A program made the position numbers and the translations under genes. Shown here in pieces: positions 1 through 7,887 of a stretch of 64,000 bases of DNA (its first letter is position 1; every line of letters begins with the position of its first letter). The DNA comes from UBA7374 sp049890275 (GTDB lineage: Bacteria; Verrucomicrobiota; Verrucomicrobiia; Opitutales; Coraliomargaritaceae): the NCBI GenBank assembly GCA_049890275.1, contig JBMHBT010000011.1, forward strand, positions 124,001 to 188,000. Direction: 5' to 3'. A model generated the notes under the pieces. It was not told where the DNA came from. It saw nothing but the letters and a program-made list of their open reading frames with translations, and ran no database searches.

Positions 1-525
1 GGAAAAACTCGGCCCCCGAAAATTGAAGCTGTAGGATAATCGGTTCGCCAACAATGTCATAGAAGAACCCATCGCATCGGTCGACTCCAGTGAATCCCGA
101 GAAAGGTTACTGTTGCGGGCAACCATATTATCCATGGCGAAGCCACCGACAAAGACACCCACATTTTGGGGCTCATTCATAGAATAACTGATCCCTGCAT
201 CTTCAAGCGCCTGATGAGTCACCTCAAGCAACAGGCGTTGCTGGATATCCATCGTTTCTGCTTCGCGAGGAGAGATCCCAAAAAAGGCTGCATCAAAACG
301 AAAAATGTCCTGCTGCAGAAAGCCGCCCTCTTTTAAATAAGTACGCCCCGGCTCAGCCGGCACCTCATTGGCGGTAAATTTCCTCCAGTCCCAACGATCC
401 TCTGGTATAGGAATAACACCATCATTTCCAGAGCACAGAAAATCCCAAAAAGACTCACTGGAGCGAGATTTTCCGGGAAACTGACAGCCCATACCGATGA
501 TAGCGATAGATCGGTCTAGCAACAT
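1..525 (-). CDS. Type I polyketide synthase, N-terminal ketosynthase part (truncated by window edge)
   Basis: The frame runs from an ATG at 525 to the left edge without a stop, giving the first 175 residues of a larger protein. It opens with MLLDRSIAIIGMGCQFPG, the classic start of a beta-ketoacyl synthase domain. It continues with an EDRWDW block, FFGISPREAETMDIQQRLLLE and VGVFVGGF, all hallmark stretches of modular and iterative type I PKS ketosynthases. The catalytic Cys-His-His residues would lie beyond the edge and cannot be checked. The domain begins right at the N-terminus, as in HglE/PfaA-type lipid synthases and many other PKSs. The divergent neighbour is a GNAT acyltransferase, and a DevBCA/TolC exporter lies close by. 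A long-chain lipid or polyketide product is inferred from this context; the exact subtype cannot be decided from the fragment. Confidence 0.9.
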   Translation of the reverse strand, partial: MLLDRSIAIIGMGCQFPGKSRSSESFWDFLCSGNDGVIPIPEDRWDWRKFTANEVPAEPGRTYLKEGGFLQQDIFRFDAAFFGISPREAETMDIQQRLLLEVTHQALEDAGISYSMNEPQNVGVFVGGFAMDNMVARNSNLSRDSLESTDAMGSSMTLLANRLSYSFNFRGPSFS

Positions 526-640
526 GTTGACCAGTGATAGGATTCGTACTCATCTGAAGCAATAAACTTTTCATGAAGATACTTAGTTGCTCAACAAGCG
601 ATCGACACTCTGGCATTCTATGCTTTGCTGAACCTCTAAT
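526..640. promoter_or_regulatory. Divergent intergenic region, PKS / GNAT gene
   Basis: These 115 bases separate two divergently transcribed starts (525 on minus, 641 on plus), so promoters for both genes must lie here or slightly upstream. I could not assign convincing -35/-10 boxes by eye. Confidence 0.4.
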
Positions 641-1759
641 ATGCCGGACATAATAAAGGTTATCTCAAAACAGGACTATTTGGATTTTATCCGGTTTCCA
701 TGGAAAGTCCATGGCCCGGATAGCCCGTGGGTCCCCCCTCTCATTAAAGAGCAACAGAAGGAACTCAACCCCGCTACAGGTACCTTTTACCGACACGGAA
801 AAGCCCAACTCTTCCTCGCACTGAAAGGAAAGCAGGCCGTAGGTCGCATTGCCGCGATTATTAGCCACCGTCATCAGGAAGCACAGGAAGAAGACACCGG
901 ATTTTTTGGATTTTTCGAATGCATCGACGATCCGGAAGTAGCCAACGCACTTCTGCGGACTGCCGAAGACTGGTTAATCCATGCGGGCATGTCATTAGTT
1001 CGAGGCCCTGCGAGTTTTACAATCTACGATCCTTGCGGCATCACGGTAAAGGGACATGACCTGCGCCCGGGGCTGGGTATGGCCTATACACCGGCCTACT
1101 ATGCAAAGCTTCTGGAAAATGCAGGCTATCGAAAAGCTAAAGATCTGTACGCCTTTCATTTGCATCGAGAGCAGGCCAATCTGGAACTCAAAAAGCTACA
1201 ATCAAGAAGAGAGGATGTCGATCTCAGTGGGTTCAAGCTGCGCTCCATCAAGGATAAAGAACTCCAGGACGAAGCCGAAATATTTGCCCATGTATTCACC
1301 GAGGCATGGAAAAAAAATTGGGGCGCATTTCCCATGAAACCAGAGGACTTCTTGCATGCCTCAAAGTCACTCAAGCCATTCCTCGACAAGCGCCTCATTT
1401 CAATACTCGAAAACAACGGCAGGCCCATTGGGATCTTTCTCGCCGTTCCCGACCCCTGGGAGATTTTGCAAAAGTCCAATGGCAGAATAAACCTGAGAAG
1501 TTTCGTCTCCATTCTTCGGTGGAGAAAAACTATTACCCATTATCGGGTAATTTTTATGGGCGTCTTACCGGAATACCAACTCAGTCCTGCTGTGGCACTC
1601 TTGATTGAGCAATTTTACGAGTCCTGGATCTATTTCCCAAAAATGAAGACGATGGAGTTCTCTTGGATCGTTGAAAACAATCACTCCATGATACAGTTAC
1701 TGGAACTGATCAAGGCCAAGCCTCTGCAAACCTTTCGGGTCTATGAAAAATTCATCTAG
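641..1759 (+). CDS. GNAT-superfamily N-acyltransferase
   Basis: This 372-residue protein begins with a segment containing FIRFPWKVH and SPWVPPL (about residues 16-34). These belong to a widespread family of roughly 370-400 residue GNAT proteins often annotated only as hypothetical or N-acetyltransferase. Other family-like stretches are GRIAAIIS near residue 68, VRGPASFTIYDPCG near 120-133 and a late FMGVLPEYQ near 303. There is no signal peptide or membrane segment, so it should act in the cytoplasm. It lies between a PKS and a lipid-type exporter, and an alpha-oxoamine synthase is 11 kb away. An N-acyl transfer onto an amino lipid, like the bacterial ceramide synthase step, is therefore plausible but inferred. 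The stop is 16 bases from the convergent ATPase gene. Confidence 0.75.
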   Translation: MPDIIKVISKQDYLDFIRFPWKVHGPDSPWVPPLIKEQQKELNPATGTFYRHGKAQLFLALKGKQAVGRIAAIISHRHQEAQEEDTGFFGFFECIDDPEVANALLRTAEDWLIHAGMSLVRGPASFTIYDPCGITVKGHDLRPGLGMAYTPAYYAKLLENAGYRKAKDLYAFHLHREQANLELKKLQSRREDVDLSGFKLRSIKDKELQDEAEIFAHVFTEAWKKNWGAFPMKPEDFLHASKSLKPFLDKRLISILENNGRPIGIFLAVPDPWEILQKSNGRINLRSFVSILRWRKTITHYRVIFMGVLPEYQLSPAVALLIEQFYESWIYFPKMKTMEFSWIVENNHSMIQLLELIKAKPLQTFRVYEKFI

Positions 1760-1774
1760 CCTGCTGCCTCCCGT

Positions 1775-2887
1775 CTAGCATCGACTGGAGATCACACCAC
1801 AAAGCTGTTGCTCAAAACTTTGATGCGACTGCACGGCAGCAAGAAAGTTTTCTTTTGAGAGACTATAGACTGAAACCGGCTTGGTCGCAGTGATTGTAGC
1901 GTTTCTCATTTGCTCCTTGAGCAGCGCCACTTCACCAAAAAATTGCCCCGGCTGCAAGGTCGCCACAATCGATTCCTTGCCCTCTTTTTTAACACTTACC
2001 GTAGCCTCACCCTCTTTGAGTAAATAAAATTTATCCCCCACATCCCCCTGCACAATGATCGGCTCGTGCGGATCAAAGTGTTCTAGATCCATCTTCTGAG
2101 CGACATCGGACAAGTCACTCAAAGACATTTTTTCAAATACCGGGCAATCCTTCAAAAACTGGCAAATATACATCGTCTCTTTGACCCGTACATCCGATGC
2201 GATATGCCCATCAATCATATTGATAATCCGATCCGCCGAAGCAATAACCCGGGCATCATGGCTCACGATTATAATCGTACTTCGGTGATTTAATGAAAGC
2301 TCCCGAAAAAGGCCGAGGACGTGATTTCCCGTATCCTTGTCAAGCGCAGCCGTTGGCTCATCGGCGAGCACTAACTTCGGCTTGTTCACCAAAGCCCGAC
2401 CAATTGCCACTCGTTGCCTTTGCCCACCAGATAGTTTTGCCGGCCTGTAATGAATACGATCCTCCAGACCGAGGTCATTTAAAATCGCATCAATCTTCTC
2501 ATACTGCACCTTCGACGACATCTTATGAAGCTCGAGTGCCATCTTTACATTCTGCCTTGCAGTTAAAGCATCAAAGAGATTGTGAGCCTGAAAGATAAAG
2601 CCGATATCTCTGCGTGCTTCCACCTGACCGTTTGCACTGAGACCACTGAGCTCTTTCCCGTAAAGCTGAATACTGCCGTGTTGCAGAGACCGCAGAGCGC
2701 CTATGAGAGTTAGCAATGTCGTCTTGCCGGAACCAGATGGACCAGTGAGCACAACAATCTCCCCGCGCTTCAATGTGAGTGTATTATTATATAACACTTG
2801 TTTGGCGCTCTCACCCTCGCCGAAGCTGTAGGACACATCGGTCACGACAAGAGCATCGCTCTCTTCTTCTTTTGGAGATGTTTTCAT
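1775..2887 (-). CDS. devA: DevA/LolD-type ABC ATPase fused to a cyclic-nucleotide-binding domain
   Basis: I chose the ATG at 2887 because upstream codons overlap the preceding permease gene and the family starts here; this gives 370 residues. The ATPase half has Walker A GPSGSGKTT (about 49-57), signature LSGGQRQR (about 152), Walker B LVLADEP (about 172) and the H-loop SHD (about 209). This is the MacB/LolD/DevA subfamily that energises MacB-like permeases. Residues from about 245 to 370 form a second domain with FGEVALL (about 317-323) and an Arg-Asn-Ala-Thr stretch after it. That matches the phosphate-binding cassette of CAP_ED/cNMP-binding domains. DevA proteins normally end after the ATPase, so this fusion is unusual and suggests transport gated by a ligand. 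It is the last gene of the tolC-devB-devC-devC-devA operon, 8 bases after its permease. Confidence 0.88.
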   Translation of the reverse strand: MKTSPKEEESDALVVTDVSYSFGEGESAKQVLYNNTLTLKRGEIVVLTGPSGSGKTTLLTLIGALRSLQHGSIQLYGKELSGLSANGQVEARRDIGFIFQAHNLFDALTARQNVKMALELHKMSSKVQYEKIDAILNDLGLEDRIHYRPAKLSGGQRQRVAIGRALVNKPKLVLADEPTAALDKDTGNHVLGLFRELSLNHRSTIIIVSHDARVIASADRIINMIDGHIASDVRVKETMYICQFLKDCPVFEKMSLSDLSDVAQKMDLEHFDPHEPIIVQGDVGDKFYLLKEGEATVSVKKEGKESIVATLQPGQFFGEVALLKEQMRNATITATKPVSVYSLSKENFLAAVQSHQSFEQQLCGVISSRC

Positions 2888-2895
2888 AATACAGT

Positions 2896-4056
2896 TTAAT
2901 AAAGTTCGGCTGGATCCGCTTTGATCACTTTCTTCAAAGCCAATAGGCCGGAGCAAACGCACATAAACAAAGTGAGGACATAAACGAGAATGATGCGTTC
3001 TACACTAAGATGCATGGCCAGTTGGGTAAGCTTTTCGATCAGTTCGTATAGACCGACAGAGCCCAGTATACCTAACACAAAACCGATGGTACCAAGAATC
3101 ATCGCGCAACTCAAAACAATCCCGGTAAGAACAGAGGAAGAGTAACCCATCGCCTTTATCATGGCAAACTGAGCAATGTTGTCCGTTACCTCATTAAAGA
3201 GGATCTGATAACAAATAATAATACCGATGACCAATCCAACAAGCAAACTGACTCCCAGAATGAAGCCGGATGGCGTCGACTTAATCGTGGTCATTACCTC
3301 GCGACGGAAGAGCTCTTCAGGTGTATGTATGAAAAAATCGCCTTTCATATAATTAAGAATCTCTCTGCGTACCAATTCCGGATCTGCCTCCGGTTGCAAC
3401 TCAATCAAAGCTAAGTCCACACGCTGATCCGGTTGGGTCAGTGTCTTGCGGGGATTTGCCTGAAGAAAGTTATCCATGCTCATGATAACATGACCTTCAT
3501 AAGAGATATTCGGCCCGAGTTCAAAGAAGCCCACTACCTTAAAAAAATCTTGTTTTGCACCAATGCGCACATCCGAACCAATAGATATATTACCCAGCTC
3601 CCGACGCGATTTTTTGTCATAGAGCATTGTATTAGGCAACTTCAGTTGCTCCCTGTACAAATCAATTTCCGGGATGCTGATCATCGGTTTCTCTAAATCC
3701 ACTCCGATGTAAAGGACACGATTTGCCGTGTTATCCTCAGGATTAATCCAATAATTTGCTTTAAAATACAAATGACGAATATCCCTGACGCCCTCAATCT
3801 GCCAGACTTGTTCCGGGATTTTTGAGAAAATCGTTCGACTGGATTTCAGGTGCTTTTTTTCAGGACTGGAAATAACAAGATCACCGAGAAGCTTTGGAGG
3901 CAGATTCGCTTGGCTGTCATTCAGTCCGTTAAAAAAACCCATCTGCATGAAGATAATCACAACAGAAAAAGCGATCCCGAAAGCAGAGAACAAGAGCCGG
4001 TTCACTCGAAAAGAAAGCATTTTCCAAGCAACGAATATCTGACGGCTCAATTTCAT
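2896..4056 (-). CDS. devC: DevC-like ABC transporter permease (second copy)
   Basis: The protein has 386 residues. An N-terminal membrane segment (about 15-40, containing FSVVIIFMQMGF) is followed by a periplasmic domain of about 200 residues. Three more membrane segments lie between about 262 and 375, with the FtsX-domain stretch FAMIKAMGYSSS near 297-308. This is the MacB/DevC topology, in which the permease couples an inner-membrane ATPase to an adaptor and an outer-membrane channel rather than forming a classic import pore. It lies 3 bases downstream of a paralogous permease and 8 bases upstream of the ATPase, so the two permeases probably form a heterodimer. Substrate is unknown; the closest functional model is the cyanobacterial glycolipid exporter DevBCA. 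Confidence 0.85.
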   Translation of the reverse strand: MKLSRQIFVAWKMLSFRVNRLLFSAFGIAFSVVIIFMQMGFFNGLNDSQANLPPKLLGDLVISSPEKKHLKSSRTIFSKIPEQVWQIEGVRDIRHLYFKANYWINPEDNTANRVLYIGVDLEKPMISIPEIDLYREQLKLPNTMLYDKKSRRELGNISIGSDVRIGAKQDFFKVVGFFELGPNISYEGHVIMSMDNFLQANPRKTLTQPDQRVDLALIELQPEADPELVRREILNYMKGDFFIHTPEELFRREVMTTIKSTPSGFILGVSLLVGLVIGIIICYQILFNEVTDNIAQFAMIKAMGYSSSVLTGIVLSCAMILGTIGFVLGILGSVGLYELIEKLTQLAMHLSVERIILVYVLTLFMCVCSGLLALKKVIKADPAELY

Positions 4057-4059
4057 CTT

Positions 4060-5190
4060 TTAAAATAGATCCGCCGGATCGGCATTACGTATCTTACCCA
4101 AAGCAAACATGGACGCGATCGAGCACATCAAAAGAGCTAGTACAAAAACAAAAAGCGCTCGCCCCAAAGGCATCCACAAATGAAATCCGGAAATGCCGTG
4201 CAAAACATTGTAGAGGAGCATCCCTAGAATACAGGCCGGAATGAATCCTAATACCGAATAAATAATACCCTGCTGAATACCGATTATATAAACAAAGGCG
4301 GGCGAATAACCCATCGCCTTCAAGGTTGCGTATTCTCCCATTCGGTTTGAAATCTCCGAACTTAAAATCTGATACAGTATAACTGCGCCAACAATGAATG
4401 CCACCGCAGCACCAATCCGAAACATAATCCCAATGGGCTTCGTATTCAGGTAAAACACCTGCTCTTTACGATTTAATTCTTCCCGGGTCATTAGGCGTAC
4501 AGTGCCCGGAAGCCGTGCCAGTAGATCTTTCCGGACGCTAACCGCATCACTCCCCTCCTTTAATTTTATCAGACCCAGATTATACTTTGTTACGGGAACT
4601 CCATCTCCGAGCAAGGTTGTGGTCTCATGGCTTACCACCATACTCGTACTGGCGAGAATCCCAATCCCCATCTCATAGTCACCGACAATTTGCAAAGCCT
4701 CGTCATTAACCATACGGAATTCCCCAACATCCCACGAGCCAAACCCGGGAATTGAACGGCGATCCAAAAGCATACTCGCACGTTCACGTAATCGACTTGT
4801 CTTAAGAGCCAGGTTCGGATCACGGAAAACAGGATCTTGTGTATTAATCGAAAGCATCAGGACACGTTTTTCAGTTTGATCCGACTCATCCAGCAATAGA
4901 GAATTGCGAACCAGTACACCGGATGCATGTTCTACCGCATTACTTGACTGCGCCTGCACCAAGGCAAGACGCTCAAAACTTCCAGCTTTCGTTAAAGTGA
5001 GAAAAGTATTGGAGCATAGTAGAAGGTCAAAATCCATCAGGTCATAGACCACTGTGGCATTCTTCCGGGTAGCACCGAGGAAGCCAAGCTGCATAAAAAT
5101 CAGGAGTATGGAAAAAGCGATCCCGGCAAGCGCTGCAGCCGTACGCTTTTTATGCTGGATGATATTGAGCCAGGCAATCGGTGTGCGCAT
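4060..5190 (-). CDS. devC: DevC-like ABC transporter permease (first copy)
   Basis: The start at 5190 gives 376 residues beginning MRTPIAWLNIIQHKKR, very like known DevC N-termini. An in-frame ATG at 5241 would add 17 residues and overlap the adaptor gene. The layout is one N-terminal membrane segment (AGIAFSILLIFMQLGF, about 24-39), a periplasmic domain, then three C-terminal membrane segments with the motif EYATLKAMGYSPAF. The final residues (ADPADLF) closely resemble the end of its neighbour (ADPAELY), which shows the two permeases are related by an old duplication. Between the ends the sequences differ strongly, so they are not redundant copies. It acts in the inner membrane with the downstream ATPase and the upstream adaptor. 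Confidence 0.85.
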   Translation of the reverse strand: MRTPIAWLNIIQHKKRTAAALAGIAFSILLIFMQLGFLGATRKNATVVYDLMDFDLLLCSNTFLTLTKAGSFERLALVQAQSSNAVEHASGVLVRNSLLLDESDQTEKRVLMLSINTQDPVFRDPNLALKTSRLRERASMLLDRRSIPGFGSWDVGEFRMVNDEALQIVGDYEMGIGILASTSMVVSHETTTLLGDGVPVTKYNLGLIKLKEGSDAVSVRKDLLARLPGTVRLMTREELNRKEQVFYLNTKPIGIMFRIGAAVAFIVGAVILYQILSSEISNRMGEYATLKAMGYSPAFVYIIGIQQGIIYSVLGFIPACILGMLLYNVLHGISGFHLWMPLGRALFVFVLALLMCSIASMFALGKIRNADPADLF

Positions 5191-5224
5191 AAAAAACTGC
5201 TTCGATGAATTTAATCGTAAGTGA

Positions 5225-6133
5225 TCAATCGATAAAAACATCGACTTGGAGATATACTAAATCCTTCACCGCCTGCGGTGTATCCAAGTCAACCATCACC
5301 TCAATAACACGAGAGTTACTTAGAGAACGGGGATTTAGAGAATCCACGCTCCGACGAAAAAGCATATGCCCGACCTGTGTCACTTTACCGGATATCGATT
5401 CTGCTAAAGCAACCGACTCTACACGAACACTCTGACCCGGCTTTACTTTTGAAATATCCGATTCGTAAACCTCGGCGCTGACACTCATTCGACTGGTATC
5501 TGCCAGCTTAATGAATTCACCCCGACCCAGAAGACTGCCCTCCTGCTTTCGAATAATTAATACAGTACCTTCAATTGGCGCGCGAATTTCAGAAGTCTCG
5601 AAGAGGGATTGCGCAGACTTACAGTTCGCCTCGGCTAGTTGCTTTTCGATAGCCAACAAACTCAAAATCTTCTTACGGATGAGCTTGGATCGCGCCAGCG
5701 CATTTTTTGTACTGCTGACTGCCTGCTCACGCTCCTCAATTACTTGAGGCGATAGAATATCCTTATTCTTACGGCTATCTTTTAAAAGCTTCGTGGCATT
5801 CACCAAATCCGTCTCCAGACCGGAAATAATTACCTCCTGCAGCTCACTTTCCACACTGTAAGCCACTTCTGCTTTGCTCAGTGCCAATTTTGCTTTTTCA
5901 ACATCCGCCTCCACCTGCGCCTTGTTTTTTAAAGTAGCCAGAAGCTCCCCCTTCTCTACCGACTGTCCCTGCTCTACATGAATGGCATCAATCTCTATTC
6001 CACTGGGGCCCCACACGTCCACAACCCCGCTTGTCGGAACAACCCGACCCAGAGCGGAAATATTCGCGACCAAATGCGAATTCACGCAGAGAACAAAGAG
6101 AAACAGTAGACTTATTTTATTAACTAAATGCAT
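5225..6133 (-). CDS. devB: DevB/HlyD-family periplasmic adaptor (membrane fusion protein)
   Basis: The 302-residue protein starts with a hydrophobic segment (LLFLFVLCV) that anchors or exports it. A biotinyl-lipoyl-like half follows (residues about 45-75, with VEQGQSVEKGELLATL), then a long helical hairpin rich in Glu/Lys/Ala (about 75-180). The second lipoyl half (IRAPIEGTVLIIRKQEGSLLGRG is spread over about 187-210) and a beta-barrel region complete the fold. This order is diagnostic of HlyD/DevB adaptors that bridge an inner-membrane permease and a TolC channel. The gene lies 17 bases after tolC in the same direction and just upstream of the permease genes, so the whole tripartite pump is encoded as one unit. 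Confidence 0.87.
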   Translation of the reverse strand: MHLVNKISLLFLFVLCVNSHLVANISALGRVVPTSGVVDVWGPSGIEIDAIHVEQGQSVEKGELLATLKNKAQVEADVEKAKLALSKAEVAYSVESELQEVIISGLETDLVNATKLLKDSRKNKDILSPQVIEEREQAVSSTKNALARSKLIRKKILSLLAIEKQLAEANCKSAQSLFETSEIRAPIEGTVLIIRKQEGSLLGRGEFIKLADTSRMSVSAEVYESDISKVKPGQSVRVESVALAESISGKVTQVGHMLFRRSVDSLNPRSLSNSRVIEVMVDLDTPQAVKDLVYLQVDVFID

Positions 6134-6150
6134 TTTAATTTAGTGTATGT

Positions 6151-7734
6151 TTACAGATCAGGAGTTACTGGAATACTTGGGTCATCGAGCTTACTGAGTA
6201 CAAAACTGCCCTGAGCAGTTAATTCCTCGAAGAGCGTACCGGTTTCGAAGCGTAAACGCCCTACAGATATGTAATAGTCTCTCTGCGCGGAAATGCTATC
6301 CATCGAGCTGCGGGCGTAACGACCCTCCATATCAATCACCTCAAAGACCGATGCCTCCCCGGCGGCCAGACGCTTCGCCGTAATCGCCACTGCTTCCTTG
6401 TACAATTGCTCGGTATCCTGAGCAATTCTCAAGCGCTCAAAAGAAAAATTCATCACATCCAATGCCTCCATTGCACTGGCAGAAACCCTCTGCTTGAGAC
6501 GTATTAACTGCTGCTCTGTTCGATATACCTCTGCCTCGTACTGCGATACATTACCCCGTCGAAAATTATTACCAAAGGGAAAATCCATCACGACCTCCAC
6601 GCCCCAGTTTGTTCCGCGAAGATTGTCTCCCAAAACCGCGAGCGGTTCATTCTTTGAATTACCTCCAGTATAACCGGTAGAGAGTATGAGATCCAGTCGA
6701 GGTAATAAATCATGTTTGGCACCATCCAATTGCACCGACCGCCCCTGCAGGCTTTGGCGGATCGAACGGATGTCTGACCTTCGATTGAACGTCAGACGAA
6801 TCAGCTCACTGTAGTCGATCACCGGTCGCGCTTCCCCTGAGGATCCTTTCATTACCGGAACCGGGATATGAACAAACTCCTCCGGCTCTAGGCCCAAAGC
6901 CAATCCGAAATTATAACGATCCTGTGCTTGATCCGTCTTTGCCGCCAGATAAAGCGCACTCTGATCATTTAAATTCGCCTTGGCCTGAGGTAGTACCGAC
7001 GGAGAAAGAATTTTTGCATCAACCATCGATCGGGTAGTATCGATCAGGTTCTGCGCTCTTTGCTCAATACCCGCGAGAATATCGACACGTGCACTGGAAG
7101 CGGCATACCGCCAGTAAGCATTGATCATGAGTAGAGCCTGATCCGAAAGCACCTGCAGATAAGCGGAGCGGGCGGCCTGTAAATCATAGTCAAAAGCCCG
7201 CTCTCTGGCATTCGCCGAAGTCCTGCCGCCTCCCTTCAGTAAGGGTATCAATACCTCAAGATTCCACAAAGAAGCGGCAGATGATGTTTCAGAGATCCCC
7301 AAATAGTTGGTCTCAATCTCCGCAGACACGCTTGGCGTAACCTCTATCCCGTTTCGGAATTTCTTACGCATTCCGATGCTGTATTCAATCGTCTCATTGA
7401 TTAAGGTATCGCTTGGGCTGATTAATGTAAGGACGGGAGATTCCACCCGGTCAAAATCAACAGCCGCAAACGGCGTCCAGTCAAACTCTCCACTAACGCT
7501 TTGAAGCAGCCCGCTTCGCAGAGCTACATTGGAACTGCTGATCTTAACGTTCGGATTCTGATTCAAACTGTAGGCCACCGCTGTTTCCAAATCAATCTCA
7601 ACACTTGATTTGGAATCCACTACTACTGGCTGGTCTACCGTTTCAACAACCTCAGCAGAGACCTTCTCTGCCGTACAAAGGGCAATGGCAGTAATCGAAA
7701 ACAAGAAAATACTGATCGATGCGTTAGCGTGCAT
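6151..7734 (-). CDS. tolC: TolC-family outer-membrane efflux channel
   Basis: The 527-residue protein has an N-terminal signal peptide (hydrophobic stretch ISIFLFSITAIALCTA). Two repeated halves typical of the outer membrane efflux family follow, each with the pattern of beta-strand pair plus long amphipathic helices. Examples are the first helix region with ALLMINAYWRYAASSARV and the repeat with AYSLNQNPNVKIS near the start. It supplies the outer-membrane duct for the DevB-DevC-DevA pump encoded immediately downstream and is the first gene of that operon. In cyanobacteria the equivalent partner of DevBCA is HgdD. Its promoter must lie in the 153 bases shared with the divergent ABC exporter gene. 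Confidence 0.88.
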   Translation of the reverse strand: MHANASISIFLFSITAIALCTAEKVSAEVVETVDQPVVVDSKSSVEIDLETAVAYSLNQNPNVKISSSNVALRSGLLQSVSGEFDWTPFAAVDFDRVESPVLTLISPSDTLINETIEYSIGMRKKFRNGIEVTPSVSAEIETNYLGISETSSAASLWNLEVLIPLLKGGGRTSANARERAFDYDLQAARSAYLQVLSDQALLMINAYWRYAASSARVDILAGIEQRAQNLIDTTRSMVDAKILSPSVLPQAKANLNDQSALYLAAKTDQAQDRYNFGLALGLEPEEFVHIPVPVMKGSSGEARPVIDYSELIRLTFNRRSDIRSIRQSLQGRSVQLDGAKHDLLPRLDLILSTGYTGGNSKNEPLAVLGDNLRGTNWGVEVVMDFPFGNNFRRGNVSQYEAEVYRTEQQLIRLKQRVSASAMEALDVMNFSFERLRIAQDTEQLYKEAVAITAKRLAAGEASVFEVIDMEGRYARSSMDSISAQRDYYISVGRLRFETGTLFEELTAQGSFVLSKLDDPSIPVTPDL

Positions 7735-7887
7735 TATCCACAGCGATAGGATTCTTGTTGGTAAGATGCAAATCTTTAGTCATACAGGGCGTTGAACTCT
7801 CAAAGAAAGCCGACACATTAGCCCGTAAAGTACTGGGCCACCTCCTTCTATGTCGTTATCCGGTAAAGCAAATTAAACAAGAACCTC
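7735..7887. promoter_or_regulatory. Divergent promoter region, tolC operon / ABC exporter
   Basis: These 153 bases lie between two divergent starts (7734 minus, 7888 plus) and should hold both promoters. I see no clear operator palindrome and cannot place -10/-35 boxes with confidence. Confidence 0.4.

Noticed and set aside
5191..5241. Possible upstream start of the first DevC permease at 5241
   Set aside because: It overlaps the DevB gene by 17 bases, and the extra residues do not resemble DevC N-termini, which begin right at the MRTPIAWL-type segment.
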